From Cryptomeria japonica (Eukaryota > Streptophyta > Pinopsida > Cupressales > Cupressaceae), in the NCBI RefSeq assembly GCF_030272615.1, contig NC_081406.1, positions 191,093,891 through 191,153,890 on the forward strand: DNA of 60,000 nt, in the 5' to 3' direction. A program made the position numbers and the translations under genes. How positions within the stretch are numbered: position 1 is the stretch's first letter; the number at the start of each line of letters is the position of its first letter. Positions 24,259 to 36,400 of the stretch are shown one piece after another. The notes under the pieces are model-generated. The model worked only from the letters and a program-made list of their open reading frames with translations. It had not been told where the DNA came from and did no database searches.

Positions 24259-24720
24259 GAAAAGATGGGTAAGGAGATCAGATACACCTCCAACACAACA
24301 CCTAGTAGATTCATCGGGTCCTGCACTAGAAGCAGGAACAACCAGTAACTAAGGCACTCTGCCTTAGGGGTAGGAAAATCATTGAAGGTCATGCAAATAC
24401 CCTTGATTAGATCTCTAGTCAAAGAATTCTGATTGCAAATGGATACTCAGGCAATTTAAAGTGTTTGCTGGAACCTACTCGCGGACTATGTGACCCGGTA
24501 AAACTTCCCGGTAGTATTTATGATAGTGAAAAAATAGGGTTAATGGCAATAAAAAGGGAAAGTTAAGTTATTTTCTTCACACAATGATTGAGCATTTAGA
24601 AGAGCGATGTCCAGAGCATTCAAGAGTCCAAGGAGATTTGTGCAAGCATTTTCTCTCGAAAGCAATTCCATCTTTCGGCCGTTAGCAAAAACCCTAGTTT
24701 CAACACTTCTTTGATAGATC
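24259..24720 (+). other. Spacer and leader before the unknown frame
   Basis: No coding is seen here. The last 120 bases resemble a plant 5' untranslated leader (ttctctcgaaagc ... aaaccctagtttc) and run straight into ATG 24721. A separate internal transcript for the following frame is possible but unproven. Confidence 0.5.
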
Positions 24721-25928
24721 ATGGCTTCATCCAATATCGATACCGCTTTGGTGGTGGAAATCAAGAACCACCCTCGTCTTGAATTCAAGAAGCACCCCTT
24801 CAAATCCCTTTTGGATGAACCACTGGGAGCCTTCTCAAGCATATGCCATGGTGTTCTTCACATTGAAGACATTTGGGTATACATTTACTGCAACATCGAG
24901 GAGCTCAGAGGTTATGAGTTATCCTGCGTTTTTACTGAGAATTTGATCATGGATAACCAACTGAAACCAGAATTTTCCCACTTGCAAAGGAAGGGTTTCA
25001 CCTAATTCGTGGATTTTCCCACATTCGACAAAGCGAAATGGGTTCATTACATACTAAGCCGCATTCATGGTGAATTTATCTGGTTGGACCTTCCCTACAA
25101 AATCATGGAGGAATTGATCAAGAACATCACTTGCTTGCACAAGATTGAAGGTCTACCTAGACCTAGGTGCAAGCTCACCAACACCAAACTCTGCAAACTC
25201 ACCAGCACCACTTTCAATGGTCATTCAATGAGAGTTGATGATGTTAAAGAAATTAATGTTAAATTTTCTACAATAATCGGATACAAAGTTTACCAGTCAA
25301 ATCAGGTGAACTTTGTCTCCGGTAACAATATTTTGATTGTTCATCAAATGGTGAAGGAGGATGCACACTACAATCTTTGTAGTGTGATGCTGAAGGAGCT
25401 GATGTCAAACCTTCAGAAGATCAAACAAGATAAGAAAAACATCTTCCGATATGGTTCTTTTGTTATTTTTCTAGCATTCTACTTTTTAGGTATTGTTCCC
25501 GGTTATGGGAAGATACAGTGGGCTTTTGATCGACCGGTAGCCACCCAAATAGCCCAGATTTTGGATAGACAAGGGGATAAACTAAAAAAGGAAAATTTAT
25601 GGGCATTTTTCAAAACTTTTCAGGAGGAAATGAAGAATAAGGCTAGGATTCCCAAGTTTATAGTAGAAAAATATAAAGATACAATATGTTTTATGGTAAA
25701 TAAGGATGAATGTATGATGGAAGCAGTCCAACCTAGAATAGTCTAGATTATGCCTATGGGTTATGAGGTGAACGAGGCCACATTGGATTCTTATGCACAA
25801 CATCTACTGTAAGAACCAATTGATGAGACAGAAGATGAATTTGGCACAACCCGGGAGAAAGGAGTAAAAATTCACCAAGAACAGGCTGCATTGACCATCA
25901 AAAGAAAAATGATTAAGGTTGCAGCTGA
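24721..25928 (+). pseudogene. Unknown long protein of the outer element, N-terminal part
   Basis: An ATG at 24721 starts a frame that stays in register for 1.2 kb with only point stops: TAA 25003-25005, TAG 25744-25746 and TAA 25810-25812. The first 340 residues are mixed and globular-looking (KNHPRLEFKKHPFKSLLD, WVHYILSRIHGEFIWLDLPY). A hydrophobic stretch FVIFLAFYFLGIVPGYG might be a buried helix or membrane segment. I do not recognise the family, and no RT, protease or integrase motif is present. The frame is cut at 25928 by the inner copia element and resumes in the same register at 50314. Single-base stops are decay; the protein once exceeded 900 residues. Confidence 0.75.
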
Positions 25929-27189
25929 TGTTGGCATAATGGATGAATTGATTATGTGTTGCATTGATGTTTTGTCATTGATGTCAACACTAGCTATTAT
26001 GGTTGGTTACTGGTAGAAGATCTAGTGTTACCAGCAGAAGAGACTATCTGTTGGACACTTCCGGCATGTTTGGATCAGTGAAGTATATTTGATTTCATGT
26101 GTTATAAGCTCCATGAGAATGTTTTGGTCAGTTGGTATTGGCTTGGTAATCGGATGCTATCATACACTCTGGTAAACCCTTACCGGCACTGGTTTAAGGC
26201 TTTGCCGGCAAAGCTTTCATTAAGGAATCGTGACATGATGCATAGTTGGTGTTGGTGTTGCTTCTTCATGGATTTCAGGATGTTGAAGATGTTCTTTGAT
26301 AGTGCTTCAAACACTTGAAGAAATTGCTTTGGCATGGTGGACCCATAATAGGTCTGGTACCTATCTAGGTTATGGACTGGTATCATGCTAACTTGTACTC
26401 TACACATTACCAGGATGACTTGAGATGATTTATAGATTTGTTATTATTGTTTTGGTCTTAAGCTGACATGTTATATCATTGTAATATGAAATTATGTAAT
26501 GATCTTATTGTAATATCTTTAGGTGGTTGACCTAATTGGTTTAGGCCTTAAGGTTTGTATAAATAAGAGGTAGAAACTCTTTATTAAGTATCATGGTTAT
26601 TGGAAAGGTCCTGGTCAAGGAATGTAATGTGTGGATATTATAATATCATTTAGGCAGAGGAGTTGGTCGATCATTGGTGATCAAATTGGATTCAGAAGAG
26701 GATTTAGTCCTCCAACACTGAGCTTAATCGGGACTGTAATCAGGCATGGTAGATGCTATTTCTAGCAATTCACTCTATTGGATTATTGTCCATTTATCTT
26801 GAGATGGTTTTAGACTCTCTGTAGTCAGTGAGACTCTTTTGTAATGAGCAATACGCTCTAGACAGTGTGCCTTCCTACAAGTGAAGGCCCCTCATTGTAA
26901 CATATACTTTCTACAGAAAGTATCATCTGACTGTGGGTAGGCTTCCCACCATGTTTTTTCCCTTTCCAAGTTTTCCACGTACAAATCATGTGTTATGTGT
27001 TATGGTTTCTTTGCATTGATTATCTGGTTAATTATTAAGTTATATTGTTTACTGGTATTTGTTCCTACCGGCATCTGTATATGCTTTATCGGTACTTGAT
27101 TTGTTTAAGGTTGTATTGTGGATTAAAAGTTATAATCTATTAACAACTGATTCACCCCCCCTCTCAGTTGTTCACCGGTTATCCTAACA
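25929..27189 (+). repeat. 5' LTR of inner copia element
   Basis: 1261 bp, TGTTGGCATAATGG ... GGTTATCCTAACA. The TATA box is at 26558-26565. The U5 end has the C-rich ttcaccccccctctcagttg block also seen in the outer LTR. Confidence 0.93.
26558..26565 (+). promoter_or_regulatory. TATA box of inner copia LTR
   Basis: tataaata followed by agagg, conserved in the 3' LTR at 31615-31622. It is the likely core promoter for element RNA, about 630 bases before the LTR end. Confidence 0.65.
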
Positions 27190-27203
27190 ATTGGTATCAG
27201 AGA
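27190..27203 (+). other. Primer-binding site of inner copia element
   Basis: attggtatcagaga directly follows the LTR. It matches initiator-Met tRNA except near the 3' side (agaga for agagc). Confidence 0.88.
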
Positions 27204-27247
27204 TTTGGTCCTCTTTTGCAAAAGCTTAACCGCTTAAGGTAGATCCT

Positions 27248-27868
27248 ATGGCAACTAACCCACCAGCAACTATTTTAAGAAGAGAAATCCCTAAGCTTGA
27301 TGGAACAAATTATGGGATATGGAAAATTCGAATGGAGACTCATCTTAGATGTATTGGCAAGGATATTTGGGAGATCACTAAGAAAGGATACACACCTTAT
27401 GATTCAACATCTGGCAATCCTACTCCTGCATACCTGGATACGAATATTGAAAATGATTGTAGAGCTAGAGAAGCCCTCTTATGTGCACTTACTGATCAAC
27501 AGATTATGGGATTGATTGAAAAATCATCAGCTAAGGTTATGTGGGACAAATTGAAAAATTTGAATGAAGGTGATCCCGCTGTCAAAATTGCTAAACTTGA
27601 TGGTTACCGGGTAAGATACGAAAACTTGAAAATGGAAGATAATGAAAGAATTGTTGTGTTTATGGAAAGAGTAAATGAGATTATTATGGGAATTCAATGT
27701 TGTGAAGGATTTCTAAGTGAAGATGAAATAGTTGCCAAGTTATTGAGAGCCCTTCCACTGGCTTACAAGATGAATGCAATTGCAATAAATGAGTTAAGAA
27801 CAATGGAAAACACCTCAATTAACAGAGACATTCTAATTGGGAAATTATCTGCTTTTGAGCTTGAATAA
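27248..27868 (+). pseudogene. Copia gag
   Basis: ATG 27248 opens a 206-residue frame of the copia gag type: KLDGTNYGIWKIRMETHL, AREALLCALTDQQIMGLI, VMWDKLKNLNEG, and VAKLLRALPLAYKM. This is the capsid-forming domain. It ends at TAA 27866-27868. No CCHC zinc knuckle follows before the protease, although copia gag normally carries one, so a small deletion between gag and protease is likely. Confidence 0.9.
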
Positions 27869-27908
27869 TTTGGATCTTCTAGAGCTATAAAGCCTGAACC
27901 TTCTTTTC

Positions 27909-28763
27909 ATGCATCATCATCAACATCTACCAGAAAAAGTGATTAGAAAGCCCTATATGCAAGAAAAAGCCCTGGCAACAAAAGTTGAAGATAAGGATGA
28001 ATGGGTAATTGATAGTGGATGTTCACATCATATGATTGGAGATAAAAGGAAATTTATGTCCCTGCAAGAATACAATGGCGGTCAAGTCAGATTTGGAGAT
28101 GACAAGGCATGTATGATCAAAGGTAGATGTATTATTTCTTTGGATGGCAAGCATAACACCGATAATGTCTATTATGTAGAAGGTTTAAGGCATAATCTTT
28201 TGAGTGTTGGTCAATTGGTTGATAAGGGTTTTCAACTTCAGTTTAAAGATAGAAAATGCAAAATCATTAACAAGACTTATTTGGAGATTGCAACCGGTAT
28301 TCATATAGGAAGTAATATCTTTCACTTGAACACTCAGAATAAGACATGTTTGATTGCTCGTATTGATGAGAGTTGGCTATGGCATAAGACGTTGTGTCAT
28401 GTTGATTTTGATTGTATTGTTAAGATCAGTTCAATTAAGGCAGTTAGAGATATACCTAAGATTATGAAGCCTCATAATCCGGTATGTAGGGAATCTCAAT
28501 TGGGTAAGCAAGTCAAAAGTTCTTTTAAAAGCATACATGATAAATCTAATGATGTACTTGATTTGATTCACACTAACTTATGTGGTCCAACAAGGACTAG
28601 AAGCTTTCAAGGTGATAGGTATTTCATGCAGATTATTGATGACTATTCTAGAATGATGTGGGTGACTTTTCTAAGGGAGAAGTCTGAAACTTTTGAGAAA
28701 TTCAATATCTTTAAAGTGAAGGTTGAAAGTGAAACTGGATTGAAAATCAAATGTCTAAGATAA
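27909..28763 (+). pseudogene. Copia protease, pre-integrase and integrase start
   Basis: The frame is shifted relative to gag. The aspartic protease active site reads IDSGCSHHM, followed by VYYVEGLRHNLLSVGQL. The pre-integrase zinc region is seen at LWHKTLCHVDFDCI ... PVCRESQLGK. The integrase core begins with IHTNLCGPTRTRS, where the catalytic Asp of the usual HTDLCGP box is Asn. The conserved IIDDYSRMMWVTFL follows. TAA 28761-28763 stands where the family has a codon just before the second catalytic Asp. Confidence 0.92.
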
Positions 28764-29070
28764 GATCATGGCGGTGAGTTCACTTCTCATGAATTTAACA
28801 ATTATTGTGAGACAAATGGAATCAGGCGACAACTATCTGCACCTAGGACTCCTCAGCAAAATGAAGTAGTTGAAAGAAAGAACATAACCATTCTGGATGC
28901 AGCTAGATCTATGATGATGGAAGCCAAATTGCCTCATATCTACTAGAGAGAAGTAGTGAGTACAACAGTCTACACATTCAGCAGAGTTCTCATCAAAGGT
29001 GAAATCGATAAGACCCCTTATAAACCATGGCTTGGACATAAACCTACTATTAAGTATTTCAGAATTTTTT
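28764..29070 (+). pseudogene. Copia integrase, second half of core
   Basis: Same frame as the preceding segment after one stop. It holds the second catalytic Asp (DHGGEFTSHEF) and the Glu box (QQNEVVERKN). TAG 28944-28946 replaces a Trp-like codon in the LPHIYW box. A one-base shift near 29065-29075 leads into the RT frame. Confidence 0.88.
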
Positions 29071-31053
29071 GGAAGTAAATGCTATATCAAAAGGGATGAT
29101 TCAATTGTAAATTTTGATCCTAGATGTGATAAAGGGATATTTCTTGGTTATTAAATTTAGATAAAAGCATATAGATATTATAACAAAAGATTGCAGAAAA
29201 TTGTGGAGAGTGCTAATGTGAAAGTGGATGAACAATACATAAATCATTCTATATCATATGATAGGGAACCAGTAGTGGAAATGATCATAATTGAACCAAC
29301 AATGCCTCAACCGGTACAGGAAGCTGAGACAGTTACACCGACACAATCAAAAAATTCAACTGTGACTGATGATCAGAGCAATGAACCTGAAGTTCAAAAG
29401 ACACCTAGGTATGTAAGATTAAATCATTTTGAATATCAAATTATTGGAGATAGAAACAAGGGAGTTATGACTAGAAGAAAACTAGCAAATGAAGAGGTAT
29501 GTCTTATTTCTCAAGTTGAACCGACAACTGTTATTGAAGCTTGTAAGGACAAACATTGGTTAATGGCTATGGAAGATGAATTAGATCAAATAGAGAAGAA
29601 TGAAACTTGGTCTTTAGTTTCCCGGCCTAAAAATAAGAATGTTATTGGAACTAAATGGGTTTTTAGGAATAAACTGAATGAGGATGGTCAAGTTATAAGG
29701 AACAAGGCTAGATTGGTTTGTAAAGGATATTCTCAAATGGAAGGAATTGATTGTGGTGAGATATTTGCACCTGTAGCTAGAACTGAAGCTGTCAGCCTAT
29801 TTCTTGCCTATCCAGCTTATAAGAACTATAAGGTTTATCAAATGGATGTTAAATGTGCATTTTTGAATGGTGAGCTTGAGGAAGAAGTATACATTGAGCC
29901 ACCAGATGGATTTTCACTGACATATGATAAATATATGGTTTGCAGATTGAAGAAAGCTTTATATGGATTGAAACAGGCTCCTAGAGCTTGGTATGCAAGG
30001 TTGGATAAATATATTTTGAAGCTTGGTTTTAGTAAAGGCAGTGCTGATAGTAATCTATATTATAAGATCGCTGATAATGATATTCTGATTATTGAATTTT
30101 TTGTTGATGATATCATTTTTGGAGGAGAAGATAAACTATGCATGGAATTTGCTAACAACATGAAGAATGAATTTGAAATGTCCATGATTGGTGAGTTGAA
30201 ATTTTTCTTAGGTTTGCAGATTACTCAAACTGACAAAGGCATTTTTTTCTGTCAAACTAAAAATCTGAGGGAATTGTTGAAAAAGTTTGGTATGGAGAAT
30301 TCCAAACCGGTAAGTACTCCTATGGCTACAAGTGAGAAATTATCTATCAATGATACTTCTACACCAGTAAATCCAACAAGGTATAAGTCTATGATTGGTG
30401 GTTTGTTATATCTAACTCAGACTAGACCTGATATTATGAATGCAGTAAGTATTATTTCAAGATATCAAAGTAATCCTAAAGAAAATCATGAATGTGCAGT
30501 AAAGAGGATATTTCGGTACTTGCAAGGAACAATAGAATATGGTTTATGGTGTTCCAGAAATAATGATTTCACTTTATGTGCATATACTAACTTAGATTGG
30601 GCAGGTGATACTAATGACAGGAAGAGCACTTTTGGTGAAGCTTTCTGTCTTGGAAAGAAACTGGTTTCATGGATCAACAAAAAACACTCATGCATTTCTT
30701 TATCTACTGTAGAAGCTAAGTATGTTGCAACATCAACTAATTGCACTCAAGTCTTGTGGATGAAGCAAATGCTGAAGGATATCAGGGTAAATTGTAGTGA
30801 ACCGATAGTTATCCACTGTGATAACTCTACAACTATTGACATGTCTAAGAGTTCGGTATTTCACTCTAAGACTAAACATATTTCAATAAAGTATAACTTT
30901 CTAAAGGACAAGGTTGAAGCAAAGGAAGTCAAATTGGTTTATGTGAACACTAAAGAACAAATTGTAGACATATTCACTAAACCACTATCTAAGGAATCAT
31001 TTGAGTATTTGAGAGACAGGTTAGGGGTTTCTGCCCCTCCGATAGAGACTTGA
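29071..31053 (+). pseudogene. Copia reverse transcriptase and RNase H
   Basis: After the shift, the integrase tail (GSKCYIKRDDSIVNFDP) contains two more stops near 29154-29160. From 29191 the frame is open for 620 residues. RT boxes: [75 protein letters not shown] and the catalytic FVDDIIFGG with both Asp present. RNase H boxes: [17 protein letters not shown] (first Asp of the family SDADWAG is Asn), [19 protein letters not shown] and [13 protein letters not shown]. The stop is TGA 31051-31053. This is the longest intact coding stretch in the window. Confidence 0.96.
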
Positions 31054-31386
31054 TTGATGAAGTTTGTCATCAGTCTGACATGCATTACTAGAGACATTAT
31101 TCATTTTGGCATTGATGAGTGGTGCTACTACTCAGGGGGGCTAGTCAAATTTGAGATTCAGAGGTTTATATCATTGCTTTGATATTTTTGTCAGATTTCT
31201 AGCATTGATGTCAAAGGGGGAGTGATAGTAATGTGAAAAATCATTCAAAATCTTACAGAGATATCATTCACAGGGGGAGAGCTATTTATTGTTGGTTATC
31301 TTCCATAGGGGGAGACTTGTTTGGCATTTCTTGGTACTTAGATGTTTTTCACATCTAGTGTTGCCATCAATGCTAAAGGGGGAGAT
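31054..31386 (+). other. Copia spacer with repeated polypurine motifs
   Basis: Between the pol stop and the 3' LTR are five G-rich motifs: ctcaggggggcta at about 31133, tcaaagggggagtg at about 31211, cacagggggagag at about 31270, ataggggga at about 31306, and the terminal ctaaagggggaga ending at 31385. The last is the true plus-strand primer. The outer element has the same layout at 52287-52566. Confidence 0.75.
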
Positions 31387-32003
31387 TATTGGTATAATGG
31401 ATGAATTGATTATGTGTTGCATTGATGTTTTTTCATTGATGTCAACACTAGCTATTATGGTTGGTTACCGACAAACAATTTTTGGTTACCGACAAACAAT
31501 TTTTGGTTACCGACAAAACAGACTATCTGTTGGACACTTCTAACATGTTTGGATCAGTGAAGTATATTTGATTTCATGTGTTATATGCTCCATGAGCATG
31601 TTTTGGTCAGTTTGTATAAATAAGAGGTAGAAATTATTTGTAAAGTATCATGGTTATTGGAAAGGTCATGGTAAAGGAATGTAATGTGCGAATATTGTAA
31701 TATCATTCAGGCAAAGGAGTTGGTTGATCATTGGTGATTGAATTGGATTCAGAAGAGGATTTAGTCCTCCGGCACTGAGCTTAACCAAGACTATAATGAA
31801 GCATGGTAGATGCTATTTATAGCATTTCACTCTATTGGACAACATATTGGACTGTTGTCCATTTATCTTGAGATGGTTGTAGCCTCTTTGTAGTCAGTGA
31901 GACTCTTTTGTAATGAGAAGTAAACTCAAGGTAGTGTGCCTTCCTGCAAGTGCAAGCCCCTCATTGTAACACATACTTTCTGCAAAAGTATCATCTAATT
32001 GTG
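31387..32003 (+). repeat. 3' LTR of inner copia element, left part
   Basis: Starts TATTGGTATAATGG (TG mutated to TA) and matches 25929 onward. It carries a private triplication of a 23-bp block (ttggttaccgacaaacaat) at 31461-31520. About 430 bases present in the 5' LTR (26127-26556) are deleted at about 31613. It stops at the TGTG target site of the DNA transposon. The TATA box is at 31615-31622. Confidence 0.9.
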
Positions 32004-32036
32004 GGGTATGTGCACCAAGTTTTGGTACCAAAAGGG
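32004..32036 (+). repeat. Left terminal inverted repeat
   Basis: gggtatgtgcaccaag, then ttttggtaccaaaaggg. It pairs with the reverse complement of 50018-50050 at 29 of 33 positions. Confidence 0.88.
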
Positions 32037-32888
32037 GGTCTTAAGATGCCACTTTTTTCTGAAATCAGCAAAGTCTGAACTTCAACGACAAATTGAAGAT
32101 AGTTACACTCCAAATTTGAAGATGCAACAAGAACAAGAGTCAGAGCGCTTCGAGTCTACTTTCTAAACTACTAATTTTTTTTGAAAATGGTGGACATTAA
32201 GGGCTTCAAAAAGGGGGGCCACAAAAAGTGGTCCTGTTTTTATGCAAAAAACATAACATAGCGTCTGTTGTGGCCCCCCTAAAATGTTAACTTTTTTTTT
32301 GAATTTTTAAAATCGCTTCAGTAAGAAATTAGCTAACACCTTGAAGTTTATGCTAGAATTTTCAGCTAATTTTTTAATGAGTATATGATTTTTTACTAAT
32401 TTTCGAAGTGGACACATCCTGAAAAACAGAAATTTGAGCGTGCTCCCCCCTAAAATCATTGAAAACAAATCAAAAATCAAAATTTTTTAAAAAAAATTAT
32501 GTAGAATGGAGTCTAGTTTCTAAAAATGTAATTTTTGTCAAAATCTGATGAACGTGTAAAAATCTAGACCCAAAATAGTGCATGTTGGTTTTTGACAAAA
32601 AAACGGACACACTAACAAAAGAAATTATAGATGAAAGACTTAAAGAAATCAAAATTTGAAATAAATTACATTTTTGGATAGCTAAGAGGGAGCTCAAGTT
32701 TACCACAGTATTTTTTTTAACTTCATTGAAACACGTGCAATCCTGACGAAGAGCACGACCAAAAATATGTCAAAATTTTCAATGTTCTGACAAAAACACA
32801 TCTCTAGCCTGAAATGGTTGTCCAAACCTTTGGCTTGGATGCCCAAGGCAAATCCAAACCATAGGTTTGGTGTTTCCCAAAGCGGGAC
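32037..32888. other. Left arm of DNA transposon, no gene seen
   Basis: About 850 bases without a supported frame. An inverted pair, ggggggccacaa (about 32213) and ttgtggcccccc (about 32268), can form a stem of about 11 bp. Several A and T runs occur. It probably holds end-recognition sequence, but nothing specific can be shown. Confidence 0.55.
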
Positions 32889-33008
32889 ATTTGGCGCTCG
32901 CCAAATATGGCGAGCGCCCTATTTGGCGTGCACCAAATGTGATGAATGGATATTCCATTTGGCGTGCGCCAAATGTGGTCCATATTCCACATGTGGCACG
33001 CGCCAAAT
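32889..33008. repeat. Palindrome cluster with GGCGYRCGCC-type cores (left)
   Basis: Several AATTTGGC-type palindromes follow each other: ggcgctcgcc with its inverse ggcgagcgcc (32893-32902 and 32909-32918, perfect 10-bp arms), ggcgtgcacc (32925), ggcgtgcgcc (32961) and ggcacgcgcc (32995). Most are framed by ATTTGG and CCAAAT. CpG-rich in an AT-rich setting. Similar palindromes recur at 39733-39978 and, with other arms, near the right end. Confidence 0.8.
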
Positions 33009-33352
33009 GTGGATGAAGAGGGAGATAGCTCAAGGGATAGCATAATAAGTGGATTGTGAGAGCTAGAAAGGGGAGGGACAAAGAAGAGTATGTATCTATA
33101 AGAATGAAGAGCCCGAGAAGAGGTAAGGGGAGAGAGAGAATATGAGATCTAGTTCATAGAGAGAGATGGAACTATGAGGGAAGGGAGATAAAGAAGGGAG
33201 AGGTGAGATGGGGGTTTCTATGTACACATTTGGCACTCTACCTATTTGGCACGCACCAAATGTGGAATAGATACAAACTCTTCTTTGTCCCTCCCCTCTC
33301 TAGCTCTCACAATTCCCTTATTCTCCTATACCTCAAGCTATCTCCCTCTTCA
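33000..33352. repeat. ~100-bp inverted repeat with purine/pyrimidine-rich arms
   Basis: The arm at about 33007-33106 (gatgaagagggagatagctc, gtgagagctagaaagggga, caaagaagagtatgtatcta) is the reverse complement, with scattered differences, of about 33262-33352 (tagatacaaactcttctttg, tccctcccctctctagctct, agctatctccctcttcatc). About 155 bases lie between. The right arm continues into a long polypyrimidine tract to 33422. Confidence 0.8.
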
Positions 33353-33421
33353 TCCTTACACCCATCTAATTCCCTCTCTCACCTCTTTCCCTCAATTTTT
33401 TCCTCACTCCCTCCTCTCTCT

Positions 33422-36400
33422 AGGTCCTAAGGGGTCATAGGTGGACACAAAATGACCCCTAACGACACCTAAGGGGTCATATGGTGTCCTAAAGGGTCAT
33501 AGGACACCATATGACCTCTTAGGTTACCATAGGACCCATAACGACACCATATTTTGTCCTAAGTGGTCATAGGACACCATATGATCCCTTAGGACACCAT
33601 AGGACACATAACGGCACCATATGGTGTCTTAATGGGTCATATGACACCATATGAACCCTTAGGTGTCGTTAGGGGTCATATTGTGTCCTAAGGGGTTATA
33701 TGGTGTCCTATGACCCCTTAAGACACCATATGACCCCTTAGGACACCATACGACCCATAACCACACCATATTGTGCCCTAAAGGGTCATATGGTGTCCTA
33801 AAGGGTCATAGGAAACCATATGACCCCTAACGACAACATACGACCCATAACAACATCCTATTGTGTCCTAAGGGCTCATATGGTGTCCTAAGTGGTCATA
33901 GGACACCATATGACCCCTTACGACACCTTACGACCCATAACGACACCCTATTGTCTCCTAGGGGGTCATATGGTGTCCTAAGGGGTCATAAGACACCATA
34001 TGACCCCTTAGGACACCATACGACGCATAACGACACCCTATTGTGTCCTAGTGGGTCATATGGTGTCCTAAGGGGTCATAGGACACCATATGACCCCTTA
34101 CGACACCATACGACCCATAACGACACCTAAGGGGTCATATGTTGTCTTATGGCCCCATAGAAAACCATATGATCCCTTAGGTGTCCATACAACCCATAAC
34201 GACACAATATTGTGTCCTAAGGGGTCATATGGTGTCCTAAGGGGTCATAGGACACCATATGACCCCTTAGGACACCATATGACCCATAACAACACCATAT
34301 TCTGTCCTAAGGGGTCATATGGTGTCCTAAGGGGTCATAAGACACCATATGACCCCTTAGGACACCATACGACCCATAACGACACCCTATTGTGTCCTAG
34401 GGGGTCATATGGTGTCCTAAGGGGTCATAGGACATCATATGACCCCTTACGAAACCATACGACCCATAACGACACCTAAGGGGTCATATGGTGTCCTGTG
34501 GGGCCATAGGACACCATATGACCCCTTAAGTGTCGTTATGAATCATATGGTGTCGTATTGGGTTGTATTGTGTCCTAAGGGGTCATATGGTGTTCTAAGG
34601 GGTCATAGGACACCATATGACCCCTTAGGACACCAAACGACCCATAACGACACCATATTATGTCCTAAGGGGTGATATGGTGTCCTAAGGGGTCATAAGA
34701 CACCATATGACCCCTTAGGACACCATACGACCCAAAACGACACCCTATTGTGTCCTAGGGGGTCATATGGTGTCCTGAGGGGTCATAGGACACCATATGA
34801 CCCCTTACAACACCATATGACCCATAATGACACCTAAGGGGTCATATGGTGTCCTAAGGGGTCAAAGGACACCATATGACCCCTTAGGTGTCCATACGAC
34901 CCATAACGACACCATATTGTGTCCTAAGGGGTCATATGGTGGCCTAAGGGGTCATAAGACACCATATGACCCCTTAGGACACCATACGACCCATAACGAC
35001 ACCCTATTGTGTCCTAGGGGGTCATATGGTGTCCTAAGGGGTCGTAGGACACCATATGACCCCTTACGACACCATACAACCCATAACGAGACCTAAGGGG
35101 TCATATGTTGTCCTATGGCCCCATAGGACACCATATGACACCTTAGGTGTCCATACGACCCATAATGACACCATATTGTGTCTTAAGGGGTCATAGGACA
35201 CCATACGACCCCTTACGACACCATATTGTATCCTAAGGGGTCATATGGTGTCCTAAGGGGTCATAAGACACCATATGACCCCTTAGGACACCATATGACC
35301 CATAACGACACCCTATTGTGTCCTAGGGGGTCATATGGTGTCCTAAGGGGTCATAGGACACCATATGAACCCTTACAACACCATATGACCCATAACGACA
35401 CCTAAGGGGTCATATGGTGTCCTAAGGGGTCATAGGACACCATATGACCCCTTAGGTGTCCATATGACCCATAACGACACCATAATGTGTCCTAAGGGGT
35501 CATATGGTGTCCTAAGGGGTCATAAGACACTATATGACCCCTTAGGACACCATACGACCCATAACGACACCCTATTGTGTCCAAGGGGGTCATATGGTGT
35601 ACTAAGGGGTCATAGGACACCATATGACCCCTTATGACACCATATGACCCATAACGACACCTAAGGGGTCATATGATGTCCTATGGCCCCATAGGACACC
35701 ATATGACCCCTTAGGTGTCCATACGACCCATAACGACACCATATTGTGTCCTAAGGGGTCATATGGTGTCCTAAGGGGTCATAGGATACCATATGACCCC
35801 TTAGGACACCATACGACTCATAACAACACCATATTGTGTCCTAATGGGTCATATGGTGTCCTAAAGGGTCATAAGACACCATATGACCCCTTGGGACACC
35901 ATACGACCCATAACAACACCCTATTGTGTCCTAGGGGGTCATATGGTGTCCTAAGGGGTCATAGGACACCATATGACCCCTCAGGTGTCCATATGACCCA
36001 TAACGACACCACATTGTGTCCTAAGGGATCATGTGGTGTCCTAAGGGGTCATAAGACACCATATGACCCCTTAGGACACCATACAACCCATAACGACACA
36101 CTATTGTGTCTTAGGGGGTCATATGGTGTCCTAAGGGGTCATAGGACACCATATGACCCCTTACGACACCATATGACCCATAACGACACCTAAGGGGTCA
36201 TATGCTGTCCTATGGCCCCATAGGACACCATATGACCCCTTAGGTGTCCATATGACCCATAATGACACCATATTGTGTCCTAAGGGATCACAGGACACCA
36301 TATGACCCCTTAGGACACCATACGACCCATAACGACACCATATTGTGTCCTAAGGGATCATATGGTGTCCTAAGGGGTCATAAGACACCATATGACCCCT

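Noticed and set aside
24171-24842. Minus-strand frames over the gag-like and unknown frames
   Set aside because: Shadows of the plus-strand coding; no start or splice context.
32213-32282. GGGGGGCCACAA / TTGTGGCCCCCC inverted pair as a separate small element's ends
   Set aside because: Only about 11 bp pair, the interior is 40 bases and there is no target duplication; treated as a local stem.
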